A stretch of 64,000 nucleotides of DNA from Opitutus sp. (GCA_009695065.1 SIBR01000011.1:25485-89484); one strand, 5' to 3'. Shown: positions 17,109 through 26,394, counted from the stretch's first letter. The notes: generated by a model not told the origin, from the sequence alone. Program-made: numbers and translations.

Positions 17109-18224
17109 ATGCGCGCGTCTTCGTTGTCTCCCTCCGCCCATTCTTTTGCGTTCGCCGCCGGTCTGCTTCGTACCGCGGCCCTCCTCCTGCCCCTGACCCT
17201 CGCGGCGGCCACCGCTTCCGCCGCTGATTGGAAAGTCTTCAAGGCCGCCAACGACATCGGTCCCGGCGAAAACGTCACCGTGACCCTCGACGGCAAGATC
17301 GTCGCCCGCCTGATCTACGGCGAGGGCCAGCAAAAACCGTTCGTCGCCGTCTACGACGAACAGGGTCGCGCGATCACCAACGCCGGAGTCGACAAGAACG
17401 GAAAAACTTTCGGGGCCGAACCGCACCAGCGCGGCATCTTCATCGGGTGGAAAGTCATCGAGTCCGACCTGGGCAGAGTGGACGCGGACGCCAAGGGCAC
17501 CTCGTACAAGGGAAAAGCCGCCGACTCCTGGTCGATGGCCAACGGCACCACCCAATCGCTCGTTGAAATCGAAAAGATGGCGACGAACGACGACTCCGCC
17601 AGCATCGTCGCCAAGATCGAGTGGCGCCACGGCACGAAGGATGCCTCCGGCAGCAATCTGCTGCTCACGGAAACGCGCCGCGTTCGCGTGTCCCGACCCA
17701 ATCCAGCCATGCTCGCGCAAATCGACGTCGCCTTCGAGCTCATGCCCGCCCGTGACATCCGTCTCGGCGCGGATGTGCAACACGCCGGCGTGCATATGCG
17801 GGTTGACTCCAGCATCTACACCCGGCCCACCGAAACGTCCTACCTGTGGTCGCCGCAAATCCCCGCCTCCGCCGGTAAGGTTTATTCCGCCGCACCGGTC
17901 GCCGGCCAGACCGGCACCGTGATCGGCGACAACCTGAAGTGGGGCGAGTTCCTGTTCCCGCTCCATGATCGCTGGTACAGCGTGACCGAGATGAATGCGA
18001 TCAAGAACCCGGTCGAAGAATTTTCCACGCGCAACTACGGCCGCTTTGGCTTCTTCTTCAAAGCCGATCTCAAGAAAGGCGAGGCGTTGCCCCTGGCCTA
18101 CCGCTTCATCGTGAAAGTCGCCGAAACTCCCGCGCAGGGCACACAGCGTTCGCCCGCGCAGATCACGAAGATCCGGAAGGAAATGGACAATGCATTCGTA
18201 CGGTTTGTGCACGAAGTGCGGTAG
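17109..18224 (+). CDS. Secreted DUF6807 (PmoA-like) protein
   Basis: A 371-residue exported protein beginning with a long signal peptide (MRASSLSPSAHSFAFAAGLL to ATASA). The body has the beta-rich features of DUF6807/PmoA proteins: RLIYGEGQQKPFVAVYDEQG, then PHQRGIFIGWKVI with the family HHRGLF-like motif (PHQRGIF here), DSWSMANGTTQ, SGSNLLLTETRRVRV, AGVHMRV and YLWSP. Family members often sit in carbohydrate-utilisation loci of Verrucomicrobiota and Planctomycetota, but no activity is established. Flanked by REP-A elements, it has no obvious operon partner; a NagA-like gene follows 222 bp downstream in the same direction. Confidence 0.8.
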   Translation: MRASSLSPSAHSFAFAAGLLRTAALLLPLTLAAATASAADWKVFKAANDIGPGENVTVTLDGKIVARLIYGEGQQKPFVAVYDEQGRAITNAGVDKNGKTFGAEPHQRGIFIGWKVIESDLGRVDADAKGTSYKGKAADSWSMANGTTQSLVEIEKMATNDDSASIVAKIEWRHGTKDASGSNLLLTETRRVRVSRPNPAMLAQIDVAFELMPARDIRLGADVQHAGVHMRVDSSIYTRPTETSYLWSPQIPASAGKVYSAAPVAGQTGTVIGDNLKWGEFLFPLHDRWYSVTEMNAIKNPVEEFSTRNYGRFGFFFKADLKKGEALPLAYRFIVKVAETPAQGTQRSPAQITKIRKEMDNAFVRFVHEVR

Positions 18225-18273
18225 GGGGAAGTGCGATTGCTCGACGGAAGAGTTGAGTTCGAATGAACGTTGT

Positions 18274-18350
18274 CTGGCCGCGCGGCGGAGCGCACGGCCC
18301 ACCCATCACGATCTTCGTACCAAGTGGGCCGTGCACTCCGTGCGCGGCCA
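18274..18350. repeat. REP-A palindromic pair
   Basis: TGGCCGCGCGGCGGAGCGCA and an opposing GTGGGCCGTGCACTCCGTGC unit, between the DUF6807 and NagA-like genes. Confidence 0.8.
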
Positions 18351-18446
18351 GTAACAACAATCGATCCCCCGTTCCTTATTTACCCTCCACTTTTCCTTCT
18401 CCTTCCAGCGCCCGCCTAAAGCCTCACGTCCCCTCTTCCTCCCTCG

Positions 18447-19379
18447 ATGACCCCTTCCCCCATCACCCCCGCCGACCTCTTCGATTTCCAAGTCAACGGC
18501 TTCGGGGGTATCGATTACCAGCGCGACGACGTCTCCCTCGACCAGATGCGCGCTTCCGTCGCCGCCCTGCACCAGCACGGCACGAACCGAATTTTCCTGA
18601 CACTCATCACCGACGAAGTCGATCGGCTCTGCGCCCGCTACGAGCGCTACGAAAAAATGCGTTCTGCCGATCCCGCCGTCGCCGCGATGATCGTCGGCTA
18701 CCATCTGGAAGGCCCATGGCTCAGCCCCGAGGAAGGTTACCGCGGTGCGCATCCCCCGAAGCCCATGCACGCGCCCAATGAGGCCGAGTATGCGAGGCTC
18801 CAGGCGGCCGCCGGCGGACGCATCAAACTCGTCACCCTCGCTCCCGAATGGCCCGGCAGCCCCGAGTTTATCGCGAGCCTCGTGCAACGCGGCGTCCACG
18901 TTTCCCTGGGTCACACCAACGCGTCCGTGGCTCAAATCGATGCGGCCGTGCGAGCCGGCGCACGCTTCTGCACCCATCTCGGCAACGGCGCGCCGCAGCT
19001 GATGCACCGGCACGACAACATCATCCAGCGCCTGCTCGCCCGCGACGAGCTCATTGCGTGCTTCATCCCCGACGGCATCCATCTGCCGCCTTTCGTCCTC
19101 AGGAATTTCGTCCGGGCGAAGCCGGCGGGAAAAATATTATTCACGACTGACTGCATGTCCGGCGCCGGCGCGGGGCCCGGCCGTTACACGATTGGCAGTC
19201 ACCCGATCGAAGTCGGCACCGACGGCATCGCGCGCAATCCGGGCAGCGGCGGCGGCTTCGCCGGATCGACCCTCGCCCCCGACGAAGGCGTGCACAACGT
19301 GGCCGAATATCTCGGGCTCTCGCTGGAAGAGTCGCACCGCCTTTGGTCGGAAGCCGCGCCCAAGGCGTTTGGGATCTAA
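18447..19379 (+). CDS. N-acetylglucosamine-6-phosphate deacetylase-like amidohydrolase
   Basis: A 310-residue cytoplasmic amidohydrolase of the NagA type, which removes the acetyl group from N-acetylglucosamine 6-phosphate. Conserved blocks: FDFQVNGFGGIDYQ (residues 12-25), YHLEGPWLSPEEGYRGAH with the metal-binding Glu, VSLGHTNAS and THLGNGAPQLMHR with the metal-binding His residues, FIPDGIHLPPFVLRNF, and FTTDCMSGAGAGPG with the catalytic Asp. It is shorter than E. coli NagA because the flanking beta-sandwich is reduced, so the exact substrate is uncertain. With the sialidase-like and sulfatase genes it suggests amino-sugar use, but there is no linked nagB here. Confidence 0.85.
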   Translation: MTPSPITPADLFDFQVNGFGGIDYQRDDVSLDQMRASVAALHQHGTNRIFLTLITDEVDRLCARYERYEKMRSADPAVAAMIVGYHLEGPWLSPEEGYRGAHPPKPMHAPNEAEYARLQAAAGGRIKLVTLAPEWPGSPEFIASLVQRGVHVSLGHTNASVAQIDAAVRAGARFCTHLGNGAPQLMHRHDNIIQRLLARDELIACFIPDGIHLPPFVLRNFVRAKPAGKILFTTDCMSGAGAGPGRYTIGSHPIEVGTDGIARNPGSGGGFAGSTLAPDEGVHNVAEYLGLSLEESHRLWSEAAPKAFGI

Positions 19380-19383
19380 ACTC

Positions 19384-19472
19384 GTACCGGGTGGGCCGGG
19401 CGCTCCGCCGCGCGGCCATGGAACGTGAGATCGAGCCCAACAATGGCCGCCCACGGAGTGGGCGGCCCGCCT
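19384..19472. repeat. REP-A palindromic pair
   Basis: Opposing units (GGTGGGCCGGGCGCTCCGCC and TGGCCGCCCACGGAGTGGGC) directly after the NagA-like stop codon, between it and the convergent TIM-barrel gene. A transcription-end role for both genes is possible. Confidence 0.8.
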
Positions 19473-19493
19473 CAAGCCAAAGACCTTCCGGCG

Positions 19494-20384
19494 TTACGTC
19501 GGCAGCGAGCACAGCGCCTGCAGATTCCGCAGGCACGCGTTGCTCGCCTCTTCGGCGCCCTTGGAAAACGTGTAACCCGCGGGCAGATGCAGCAACTTCT
19601 CATCCATCTGTTCGACGCGCCAGTGCGTCTCGAGCGAGATCAGCCCCTGGTAGCCGCTGCTTTCGATTTCCGTCAAGTGCGCGCGCCAGCCCACCTCGCC
19701 CAACCCGACCGGCACCGCATCGGCCCCATAGTTCTTCGCCGCGCTGCCCCGCCGAATCGCATCCTTTGCATGGATGTGAACGATCCGCGGCGCGAGCAGC
19801 GGAAAGAGTTTCGTCGACGGAAAGGTCGAACCCTGCACGTAGAGGATGTTGCACGGGTCCCAGATGACGCCCCAGCCCTTCGCCGGCATGATCGCCGACA
19901 ACTGGAGCACTTCCTCGCCGGTGCCGATGATGCAAGAGCTCTCGTTTTCCACGCCCACGGTCACGCCCGCCTTCGACGCGAGGTTGATCAGTTCGCGCAG
20001 ATGGCCGGCGATCTTGCTCAGCGTGGGCGCATCCGGCGCCACCGGGCGGCGGAGAAACGTGAAGACGCGAATCAAACTGCAATCGAGCGCCTTGGCGGTC
20101 TCGAGGCTCCGCTTGAAGATTTCAATGTGTTCCTTGATCTCCGCCGGCTGGCCGACCTCGCACTTGAAGACGGGCGAAGCGCAACCGTGGATTTTCCAGC
20201 CTTCGCCGCGCGCCACCGCGCCGACCTCCGCGATATCGGCGGGCGTCAAGTCCTTGAACGCCCGGCCCGCCATACTCCGCAGTTCAAAGCCCGAGAACTT
20301 GAACGCGCGCACGAAGCGACGGACATCCGGCAAGTCCTGAGAAATCTCATCCGAAATGATGGTGAAGGCAGCGGGGAATTTCAT
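19494..20384 (-). CDS. Sugar phosphate isomerase/epimerase-like TIM-barrel protein
   Basis: A 296-residue protein of the xylose-isomerase-like TIM-barrel family (AP endonuclease family 2 fold). It starts MKFPAAFTIISDEISQDLPD, common in verrucomicrobial and planctomycete members. Likely metal ligands are Glu in VGVENESSCI, Asp in VIWDPCN, His in IVHIHAKD and the final Glu in LISLETHW. No signal peptide, so cytoplasmic. It is convergent with the NagA-like gene. The sugar or inositol substrate cannot be told from sequence. Confidence 0.85.
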   Translation of the reverse strand: MKFPAAFTIISDEISQDLPDVRRFVRAFKFSGFELRSMAGRAFKDLTPADIAEVGAVARGEGWKIHGCASPVFKCEVGQPAEIKEHIEIFKRSLETAKALDCSLIRVFTFLRRPVAPDAPTLSKIAGHLRELINLASKAGVTVGVENESSCIIGTGEEVLQLSAIMPAKGWGVIWDPCNILYVQGSTFPSTKLFPLLAPRIVHIHAKDAIRRGSAAKNYGADAVPVGLGEVGWRAHLTEIESSGYQGLISLETHWRVEQMDEKLLHLPAGYTFSKGAEEASNACLRNLQALCSLPT

Positions 20385-20478
20385 GGCAGCAAGGATGACG
20401 TTGAAGTCGGGAAAACGCGACGCAAGCCCTTATCAATCGCGATGTGTGACCAGGGGGTTGGTTCGGCGTCACGATCCG

Positions 20479-20608
20479 ATGGCCGCGCGCGGAGCGCCCT
20501 GTCACGTTCGTCGTACCGGGTGGGCCGTGCACTCCGCGCGCGGCCGCCGAACGTAAGGCCGAACCCAACATTTTGGCCGCTCACGGAGTGGCCGGCCCAC
20601 CCGGTACA
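20479..20608. repeat. REP-A triple unit
   Basis: Three units in alternating orientation: GGCCGCGCGCGGAGCGCCCT, GGTGGGCCGTGCACTCCGCG and TGGCCGCTCACGGAGTGGCC. This is the longest REP-A cluster in the window and resembles a BIME. Confidence 0.8.
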
Positions 20609-20635
20609 AGGCTCAGTAAGAACCGCCGCCGGCGT

Positions 20636-21436
20636 TCAAGCTCCGCCTGGTCCCCACCGATCCGTAATCTCCTTCAGCGCCCGATTCGCCAGCATCCCGA
20701 GCACGACGCACACCCCGATTGTCACCACGATCCCGCCGACCACTGTCCAGGTGTCGGCCACGTTCTTGAACCGGAGCTGCTCGAGCCCTGCCGCCGCAAA
20801 CGTCGCCAGCGCCGTGCGCGGCGCGACGCCCACCAGCGTTCCCATCGTATACTCGAAAAATGGCACCCGCGCAGCCGCCAACACAAAGTTCGCCAGCGCG
20901 AATGGCGACGCCGGCGGCACCCGCAGCAGCGTTACCACCAGCATCGTGCGCCCGAACGTGCTCCCCAACAGCGAATGGTGGATGGCGTTCCATTGCGCAC
21001 GTTCCCGGATCACCTCGATCACGTGATCCCGCGTAATCCATCGCCCGATGGCATAGGCCAGCAGCGACGCCACCGTGATTGTCACCATCGCCAGCGGCCA
21101 GCCGACCGCAAAACCAAACGCCCACCCGGCAAGGATGGCGCACGAATAGGTCGGAAGAAACGAGATGCCCATCAGGAAGCCCGTGAGCAAAAAATAGATC
21201 GCGATGCCCTCGCCATCGTGCGCGCGCAGCCACGGACCCAGCCGCGTCAGGAATGCCAGCAACACAAAGCCCCCCAGTGGCGGCCAAAACGACAAGACAA
21301 TGGCCACCGGCCCGGCGGCGCCCAGCCGACGAAACCACCCGGGTTTGGCGTTTTCAGAATTCACACCGATGCGATTGGCAGGATTGGGCGGAGAGGGACA
21401 GCGGAATCGGCGAGAGAAAGTTAAGATCGATCCCAT
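20636..21436 (-). CDS. TVP38/TMEM64 (DedA-like) family membrane protein
   Basis: An inner-membrane protein with five or six hydrophobic helices. The family core is FLLTGFLMGISFLPTYSCAILAGWAFGF (residues about 80-110) followed by GRTMLVVTLLRVPPASPFALANFVLAAARVPF, the re-entrant region with the conserved Arg and Pro, then FFEYTMGTLVGVAPRT. The ATG at 21436 is chosen because the longer frame upstream runs into a REP-A repeat; a GTG at 21364 is an equally reasonable start. Proposed roles for this family include lipid or undecaprenyl-phosphate translocation; nothing here narrows it. Confidence 0.83.
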   Translation of the reverse strand: MGSILTFSRRFRCPSPPNPANRIGVNSENAKPGWFRRLGAAGPVAIVLSFWPPLGGFVLLAFLTRLGPWLRAHDGEGIAIYFLLTGFLMGISFLPTYSCAILAGWAFGFAVGWPLAMVTITVASLLAYAIGRWITRDHVIEVIRERAQWNAIHHSLLGSTFGRTMLVVTLLRVPPASPFALANFVLAAARVPFFEYTMGTLVGVAPRTALATFAAAGLEQLRFKNVADTWTVVGGIVVTIGVCVVLGMLANRALKEITDRWGPGGA

Positions 21437-21440
21437 GGCC

Positions 21441-21516
21441 GTGGCCGCGTACGGAGTGCACGGCCCACCCGGCAAGGTGATCTTGATGGGTGGGCCGCGC
21501 GCTCCGCCGCGCGGCC
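21441..21516. repeat. REP-A palindromic pair
   Basis: TGGCCGCGTACGGAGTGCAC and the opposing TGGGCCGCGCGCTCCGCCGC unit between the divergent TVP38 and DUF1080 genes. This is the last member of the REP-A family seen; none was found from 22 kb to the end. Confidence 0.8.
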
Positions 21517-21592
21517 GGAAAACACGAAGTTAAACCCAACCACATTCCATGCTTCCCAACGCCCGCCGGATTTCGCCATACTTCGCTTCCCC

Positions 21593-22327
21593 ATGAAACC
21601 CCATCCCTTCGTTCTCATTTTCACCCTAGCCCTCGGCCTCGCGTCGGCGCAGGCCGCCGACAACCAGCTGACCGCGACAGAAAAAGCCGCCGGCTGGCAA
21701 CTGGTCTTCGACGGAAAATCCCTCGACGGCTGGCGCGGGTATCGGCTGAAAGGCGTGCCCGAAAACCTCGGCTGGGAGGTAAACGACGGAACGCTTCACG
21801 CGAAACAGGTGAAGTACGACATGTCCAACATCCCGATGGCGCAGTTTCGCAAGAGCGAGCTCATCACCGAGAAGAAGTTCAACGATTTCGAACTGAGCTG
21901 GGATTGGAAACTCTCCAAGGCGGCCAACAACGGGATCAAATATTTCGTCACCGAGGAACGGCCCAGCGCCCCCGGACCGGAATATCAGATGATGGACGAC
22001 GCCAACCACCCCGACGGCAAGATGGGCCCGACGCATCACACCGGCGCGTTCTACGACGTGCTGCCTGGCGCGGCTGACAAGGCGAGCCCGATTGGCCAGT
22101 GGAACACCTCACGGGTCGTCGTGCGCGGCAATCACGTCGAGCACTGGCTCAACGGCCAAAAGGTGGTCGATTGCCAGCTCGGCAGCCCCGAGGTCAAGGC
22201 CGGCCTCGCCAAGAGCAAATTCAAGAACGAGCCCGGCTTCGGCGAAAAAATCGCCGGCCACATCATGCTCACCTACCACGGCGACGAAACGTGGGTGAAG
22301 AACTTCAAGGTTCGCGAGCTCAAGTAG
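21593..22327 (+). CDS. Secreted DUF1080 (3-keto-disaccharide hydrolase-like) protein
   Basis: A 244-residue exported protein; the signal peptide is MKPHPFVLIFTLALGLASAQA. The DUF1080 jelly-roll is recognisable from GWQLVFDGKSLDGWRGY, WEVNDGTLHA, FNDFELSWDWKLSKAANNGIKYFV, GPEYQMMDD, GQWNTSRVVVRGNHVEHWLNGQKVVD and HIMLTYHGDETWVKNFKVREL. Some members of this family cleave 3-keto-glycosides; others are uncharacterised. It overlaps the next gene tail to tail by 8 bp (stop codons TAG and TGA), so the two are convergent without any spacer. Confidence 0.88.
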   Translation: MKPHPFVLIFTLALGLASAQAADNQLTATEKAAGWQLVFDGKSLDGWRGYRLKGVPENLGWEVNDGTLHAKQVKYDMSNIPMAQFRKSELITEKKFNDFELSWDWKLSKAANNGIKYFVTEERPSAPGPEYQMMDDANHPDGKMGPTHHTGAFYDVLPGAADKASPIGQWNTSRVVVRGNHVEHWLNGQKVVDCQLGSPEVKAGLAKSKFKNEPGFGEKIAGHIMLTYHGDETWVKNFKVRELK

Positions 22328-23615
22328 GCGTCGAGGGTGAGGGCGGCGCGGCACCGCCCGACACGTCCCGTTCCAGGCCCAGTTCGCCAATCAGCAGACA
22401 GACGAGCGCGAAGCCCGTCAGGTGCATCACCGAGCCCACGGCGAAAATCGGGGTGAACGAGAGATTTTGGGCCGTCCAGCCAATCGCCTTTTGCGAGAAG
22501 GCTCCGGCCAGGCTTCCCAGCGCCCCGCCGAAACCCGTCACCGCACCCACGACATGGGGCGGAAACACCTCGGCAGGCAGCGTGATGTTACCCCAGGCCG
22601 CATGGGCAAACATCGCCACGCTAATCAGCGCCACCGCCACGGCCGCACTGGGCACGCGGGTGACGAGCAGGAAGCAAACGGGCATGGTGCACGACGCGGC
22701 GAGCATCATGGTCTTGCGGGCGCGATTGTGCGACCAGCCGCGCCGCATCAGCCAGCCCGGCACCGCGCCGCCGGCCACGTTGCCCAGGGCCAGGCCGACA
22801 AAGGGAATCCAGCTATATTTACCGATGTCCGCCAGGTCGAAGCCCCGCTCCTGCTGCAGAAATTTTGGGGTCCAAAAAATGAAGAGATAGGAAATCGGAT
22901 CCGTGAGCACGCGCGCCATGATGCAGCCCCAGACCGCCTTCATCCCGAGCAGCCGGCGAATCGGAACGGCCGGCAGCGCTTCGTCCACCGGAGGGGGGCT
23001 GCCCGCTTCAATCAGGGCGAGCTCGTCGGCACCGAGCCAGGGATGTTGCCGCGGCCGCCGATAGACGACAGCCCACACCGCCACCCATACCAGCCCGAGC
23101 GCCCCGCCAAAAACAAACGCGTAGCGCCAGCCCCACGTCAGCGCAATCCACGCGACCAAGGGCGCCGCCAGCGCGGCACCCAGCGCGGTGCCGGCGTTGA
23201 AGATTCCGACGGCTAGCGCCCGCTCGCGCATCGGGAACCACTCCGTCACCGTCCGCACCCCGGCCGGAAAATTCGCCGGCTCAGTCGCGCCCAACAGCAC
23301 CCGGAAAAACGTGAAGTGCCCGGCCGTCCGGGCGAAGGCGTGCAAGGCGTTGGCCAGCGACCAGCCAGAAACGAAGACCAGGAATGACCGCCGCGTGCCC
23401 AGCCAGTCCACCAGCCGGCCGCTCACCGCGTACATCACCGTGTAGCTGATCAGAAACGCGAAGGTAATATCGGCATATTGCACCGTCGTGATGTGCATCT
23501 CGTCCTGGATCGTCTGCGCGAGCACCGACAAGGTCTGCCGGTCGAGGTAATTCAGTTCCGACGCGAGGCACAGCATCACGACGATGTACCAGCGCAGCCC
23601 GGGGATTTTTTTCAT
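22320..23615 (-). CDS. MFS transporter, anion:cation symporter (ACS/ExuT-like) family
   Basis: Twelve-helix inner-membrane carrier, 431 residues. The N-terminus RWYIVVMLCLASELNYLDRQTLSVLAQTIQDE is the ACS pattern; GRLVDWLGTRRSF is the MFS loop-2 motif. ATEPANFPAGVRTVTEWFPMRERALAVGIFNAGTALG is the ExuT/hexuronate signature block. Likely substrates are sugar acids such as hexuronates, but this is only by family. The gene is divergent from the SDR gene at 23801, which may belong to the same pathway. Confidence 0.88.
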   Translation of the reverse strand: MKKIPGLRWYIVVMLCLASELNYLDRQTLSVLAQTIQDEMHITTVQYADITFAFLISYTVMYAVSGRLVDWLGTRRSFLVFVSGWSLANALHAFARTAGHFTFFRVLLGATEPANFPAGVRTVTEWFPMRERALAVGIFNAGTALGAALAAPLVAWIALTWGWRYAFVFGGALGLVWVAVWAVVYRRPRQHPWLGADELALIEAGSPPPVDEALPAVPIRRLLGMKAVWGCIMARVLTDPISYLFIFWTPKFLQQERGFDLADIGKYSWIPFVGLALGNVAGGAVPGWLMRRGWSHNRARKTMMLAASCTMPVCFLLVTRVPSAAVAVALISVAMFAHAAWGNITLPAEVFPPHVVGAVTGFGGALGSLAGAFSQKAIGWTAQNLSFTPIFAVGSVMHLTGFALVCLLIGELGLERDVSGGAAPPSPSTPT

Positions 23616-23800
23616 GGGATGGAACAGGCGAGCGAACGGCAGGGGTTGGCGGGGGCGGAAGCAGACTGTAACGCTTCGGTCCGCCCCGTCACGTTTCGAT
23701 CGTTTCCACGATTGTCAGCCGAAATCTTTCTGTCTTCCCCTTAACAGACGGCTGGCGTCACGCGCCCTTTCGTGAACACTCCGCTCCTTTCTCCCCACCC

Positions 23801-24553
23801 ATGAACCAAATTGATCTCCAAGGTAAAACCGCCGTTGTTACCGGCGCCGCGCGCGGCATCGGTCTCGCCATCGTCCGTCGCGTGCTGACCTCAGGCGGGC
23901 GCTGCAGCCTGTGGGACAACGATGCCGCCGCCCTCGAGGCCGCCGCACGCGCGCTCAATGCGCCGGACAAGATTCAGACCCTGACGGTTGACATCACTGA
24001 CGAGACCAAGGTTTCCGCCGCGGCCGCCGCCGTCCAGACGCGCTTTGGCGCGGTGGACATTCTCGTCAACAACGCCGGCATCGCCGGAGTCTCGAAAAAA
24101 CTTTGGGAGTGCAGCGCGAAGGAATGGCGGGCCGTCATGGAGCTCGATTTGTTTGCCGTATTTCTCTGCTGCCACGCGATTGTGCCGCTGATGCTGCCGC
24201 GCAACACGGGCCGGATCGTCAACATCGCCTCCATCGCGGGTAAGGAAGGGAATCCGAACGCCTCGCACTACAGCGCTGCCAAGGCCGGGGTCATCGGACT
24301 CACGAAGTCACTCGGCAAGGAGCTCGCGACGACCGGCATTCGCGTCAATTGCGTCACGCCCGCCGTCATTGAGACCGAAATCCTCAAGCAAATCTCGCAG
24401 GAGCACATCAACTACATGCTCTCGAAGATCCCGATCGGCCGGCCCGGCACCGTCGATGAGGTCGCCGCGCTCGTGGCCTGGTTGTGCTCGGAGGACTGCT
24501 CTTTCACCACCGGCGCCGTGTTCGACATCTCCGGCGGCCGCGCGACGTATTAG
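23801..24553 (+). CDS. Short-chain dehydrogenase/reductase
   Basis: A 250-residue classical SDR using NAD(P). Cofactor motif TGAARGIGLAI (residues 13-23), NNAGIAG, catalytic Ser in IVNIASIAGKEG, and Tyr/Lys in HYSAAKAGV. The end has FTTGAVFDISGGRATY. It resembles sugar-alcohol or 3-oxoacyl-type dehydrogenases. Divergent from the ExuT-like carrier by 185 bp, which fits a role in sugar-acid oxidation, although substrate identity is an inference. Confidence 0.88.
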   Translation: MNQIDLQGKTAVVTGAARGIGLAIVRRVLTSGGRCSLWDNDAAALEAAARALNAPDKIQTLTVDITDETKVSAAAAAVQTRFGAVDILVNNAGIAGVSKKLWECSAKEWRAVMELDLFAVFLCCHAIVPLMLPRNTGRIVNIASIAGKEGNPNASHYSAAKAGVIGLTKSLGKELATTGIRVNCVTPAVIETEILKQISQEHINYMLSKIPIGRPGTVDEVAALVAWLCSEDCSFTTGAVFDISGGRATY

Positions 24554-24954
24554 CCCGCACTTTTCACCCTCTGCTTGGTTTGCACGGGTGGCAGACGATG
24601 GATGCGGCGGTGTTTCTGCGTAACCTGTGAGGACATGCGGGCTAAAAGCAAAACCGCAGCGGTTTTGCCCATGCCCGGACGCCTCAGGCGGCTGAGACCG
24701 CGGCCCAGATTTTAGAAGACGCTGTGGCTGCGCCTGAGAGCAGAGTATGCTAATATCTGCCCGTTTCGTCGCCGGCCACGACGATTTTTTGTTCGGGGTT
24801 CGTGCGACGTAGCCCTGCCCGAGAGGGCAGGGATGATTGCGCTTTCGTTTTGTTCTCGGTCCCGCCTCTCTCGACGCGGGCGACGAATACACCTTTGGCT
24901 GCGGCTGCCGCGGCAGGAAAAGTCCGGGCTCGGGATTTTCGCGCTCGCGAAAAT
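24554..24954. other. Intergenic region with REP-B and hairpin elements
   Basis: No gene is supported. It holds a palindrome AAACCGCAGCGGTTTT near 24650, the composite REP-B element from about 24770 to 24920, and a palindrome GATTTTCGCG / CGCGAAAATC at 24934-24955 touching the stop codon of the convergent MFS gene, which may act as its terminator. Confidence 0.6.
24770..24920. repeat. REP-B composite element (long version)
   Basis: Contains GTAGCCCTGCCCGAGAGGGC, a spacer with TTTCGTTTTGTTCTCGG, then CCCGCCTCTCTCGACGCGGG. Together with flanks on both sides, about 140 bp matches, in reverse orientation, the element at 59276-59420 (roughly 85 percent identity by eye). Confidence 0.8.
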
Positions 24955-26289
24955 CTAATTTTTCGCCTCGGGCGAGGAATTTTCCAGCGGCGTGACGGAG
25001 TCGATGAACATCCACGCGATCGCGCCGACGGCGTAGATCGCCGCCGCCACCAGAAACGCCGTGGTCCAGCCCGCGAGCGTGGGCGGCGAGTCCGCGGTCA
25101 CCTTCGTGCTCTGGAGGATGTAGCCCACCACCACGGGGCCGACGGCGCCGCCGAGGTTGCCCATCATGTTCATGCTGCCGGAAAGGGAGCCGGCCAGCCG
25201 CCCGCCGACATCCATGCACGCGGCCCAGTCGGGCGCCATCGCAAGGTCGTTGGAGAAACTGGCGAGTCCCAGGGCGATCATCGCGAACACCGGATCGTTG
25301 ATCCTCGTCGCCACGACCAGCATCGCCCCGGCCGCAAACAGTCCCGTGCAGGCCACGATTTTTCGCGCGCGGCGCACGTTGCCCGAAGACTCGGCCAGCC
25401 GCTTCGCCACCCAACCACCGACAAAACAACCGATGCCGCCAAAGAACAGGGGCAGCCCGGCGAGCACCGCGCTTTTTTCCAACGACACGCCGCGCGCCTC
25501 GCGCAGGTAGGTCGGGAGCCAGGTGATATAAAAATACCAGCCATACGACATGCAGAAATACTGCAGCCAGAGCAGCAGCACGGTCGGGTTCGAGCAGAGC
25601 CGGGCCCAGGGAATCTTCGCATGACTCGGGGCATTGGTCTCCGCCCCGTCGAGCAGCGCGAGCTCCGCGGCGTTCACGCCGGGATGATCGGCCGGCCGAT
25701 CGCGAAACCACCGATAAAAACCCACGGCCCAAATCACCCCGAGGCAGCCAAAAAGCGCGAAGGCCCAGCGCCAGTTCATCAGGCCGAGTACCGCCGCCAC
25801 GAGCAGCGGCGTGAACGCCCCACCCCAGCGCGCGCTCAGCCAGAGGAGGCCCTGCGCCCGCACCCGCTCGTTCGACGGGAGCCAGATCGTGAAAATCTTC
25901 GTCACGTTCGGGAAGCACCCGGCTTCCCCCACCCCGAACAAAAACCGGCAAACGACCATCGACACGAAATTCCACGCCGCGCCCGTCGCCGCGGTAAAGA
26001 TCGACCACATCACCACCACTTTCATCAACACGCTGCGCGGCCCATAGCGATCTCCCATCCAGCCGCCGGGGACTTCGAAGAGCGCATACGAAATCGCGAA
26101 CGCCGAAAAAACCCAGCCCATCTGCGTCTCGGACAAAGCGAGCTCGCGCCGGATGTTGGGCGCCGCCTGGGAAATGCAGACGCGATCGATGTAGGTGATG
26201 ATCGCCAGGGTGATCACGAACCCAAACATGGCGAAGCGGGCCCGTGACGCCGGCGCACCGGTTTTTTCAGCTGTGGAGTGGGGTAACAC
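24955..26289 (-). CDS. MFS transporter, ACS family
   Basis: Twelve-helix carrier, 444 residues. RARFAMFGFVITLAIITYIDRVCISQAAP and the loop motif GGWMGDRYGPRSVLMKVVVMWS are typical of the anion:cation symporter family. GVGEAGCFPNVTKIFTIWLPSNERVRAQGLLWLSARWGGA is the family-specific block in the first half. The substrate is probably a sugar acid or other organic anion. It ends at a palindrome that may terminate transcription. It is distinct in sequence from the MFS gene at 22320-23615. Confidence 0.88.
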   Translation of the reverse strand: MLPHSTAEKTGAPASRARFAMFGFVITLAIITYIDRVCISQAAPNIRRELALSETQMGWVFSAFAISYALFEVPGGWMGDRYGPRSVLMKVVVMWSIFTAATGAAWNFVSMVVCRFLFGVGEAGCFPNVTKIFTIWLPSNERVRAQGLLWLSARWGGAFTPLLVAAVLGLMNWRWAFALFGCLGVIWAVGFYRWFRDRPADHPGVNAAELALLDGAETNAPSHAKIPWARLCSNPTVLLLWLQYFCMSYGWYFYITWLPTYLREARGVSLEKSAVLAGLPLFFGGIGCFVGGWVAKRLAESSGNVRRARKIVACTGLFAAGAMLVVATRINDPVFAMIALGLASFSNDLAMAPDWAACMDVGGRLAGSLSGSMNMMGNLGGAVGPVVVGYILQSTKVTADSPPTLAGWTTAFLVAAAIYAVGAIAWMFIDSVTPLENSSPEAKN

Positions 26290-26394
26290 GTCTGGTGGGC
26301 TTGAAGATCCGGAGCGGCCCTGTCAACGCGCCACTCCCGCGCAATAGACCGTGCCGGGGAGACGCGGGAGCGTTTGTGATCCAACTTCCTTCTC

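Noticed and set aside
18163..21663. Several short frames beginning MAAHGV, MGRALR or MLLLAAHG
   Set aside because: They are translations of the REP-A palindromes, not genes.
24802..26247. 481-codon open frame on the plus strand
   Set aside because: Antisense to the MFS transporter gene and composed of low-complexity charged residues.
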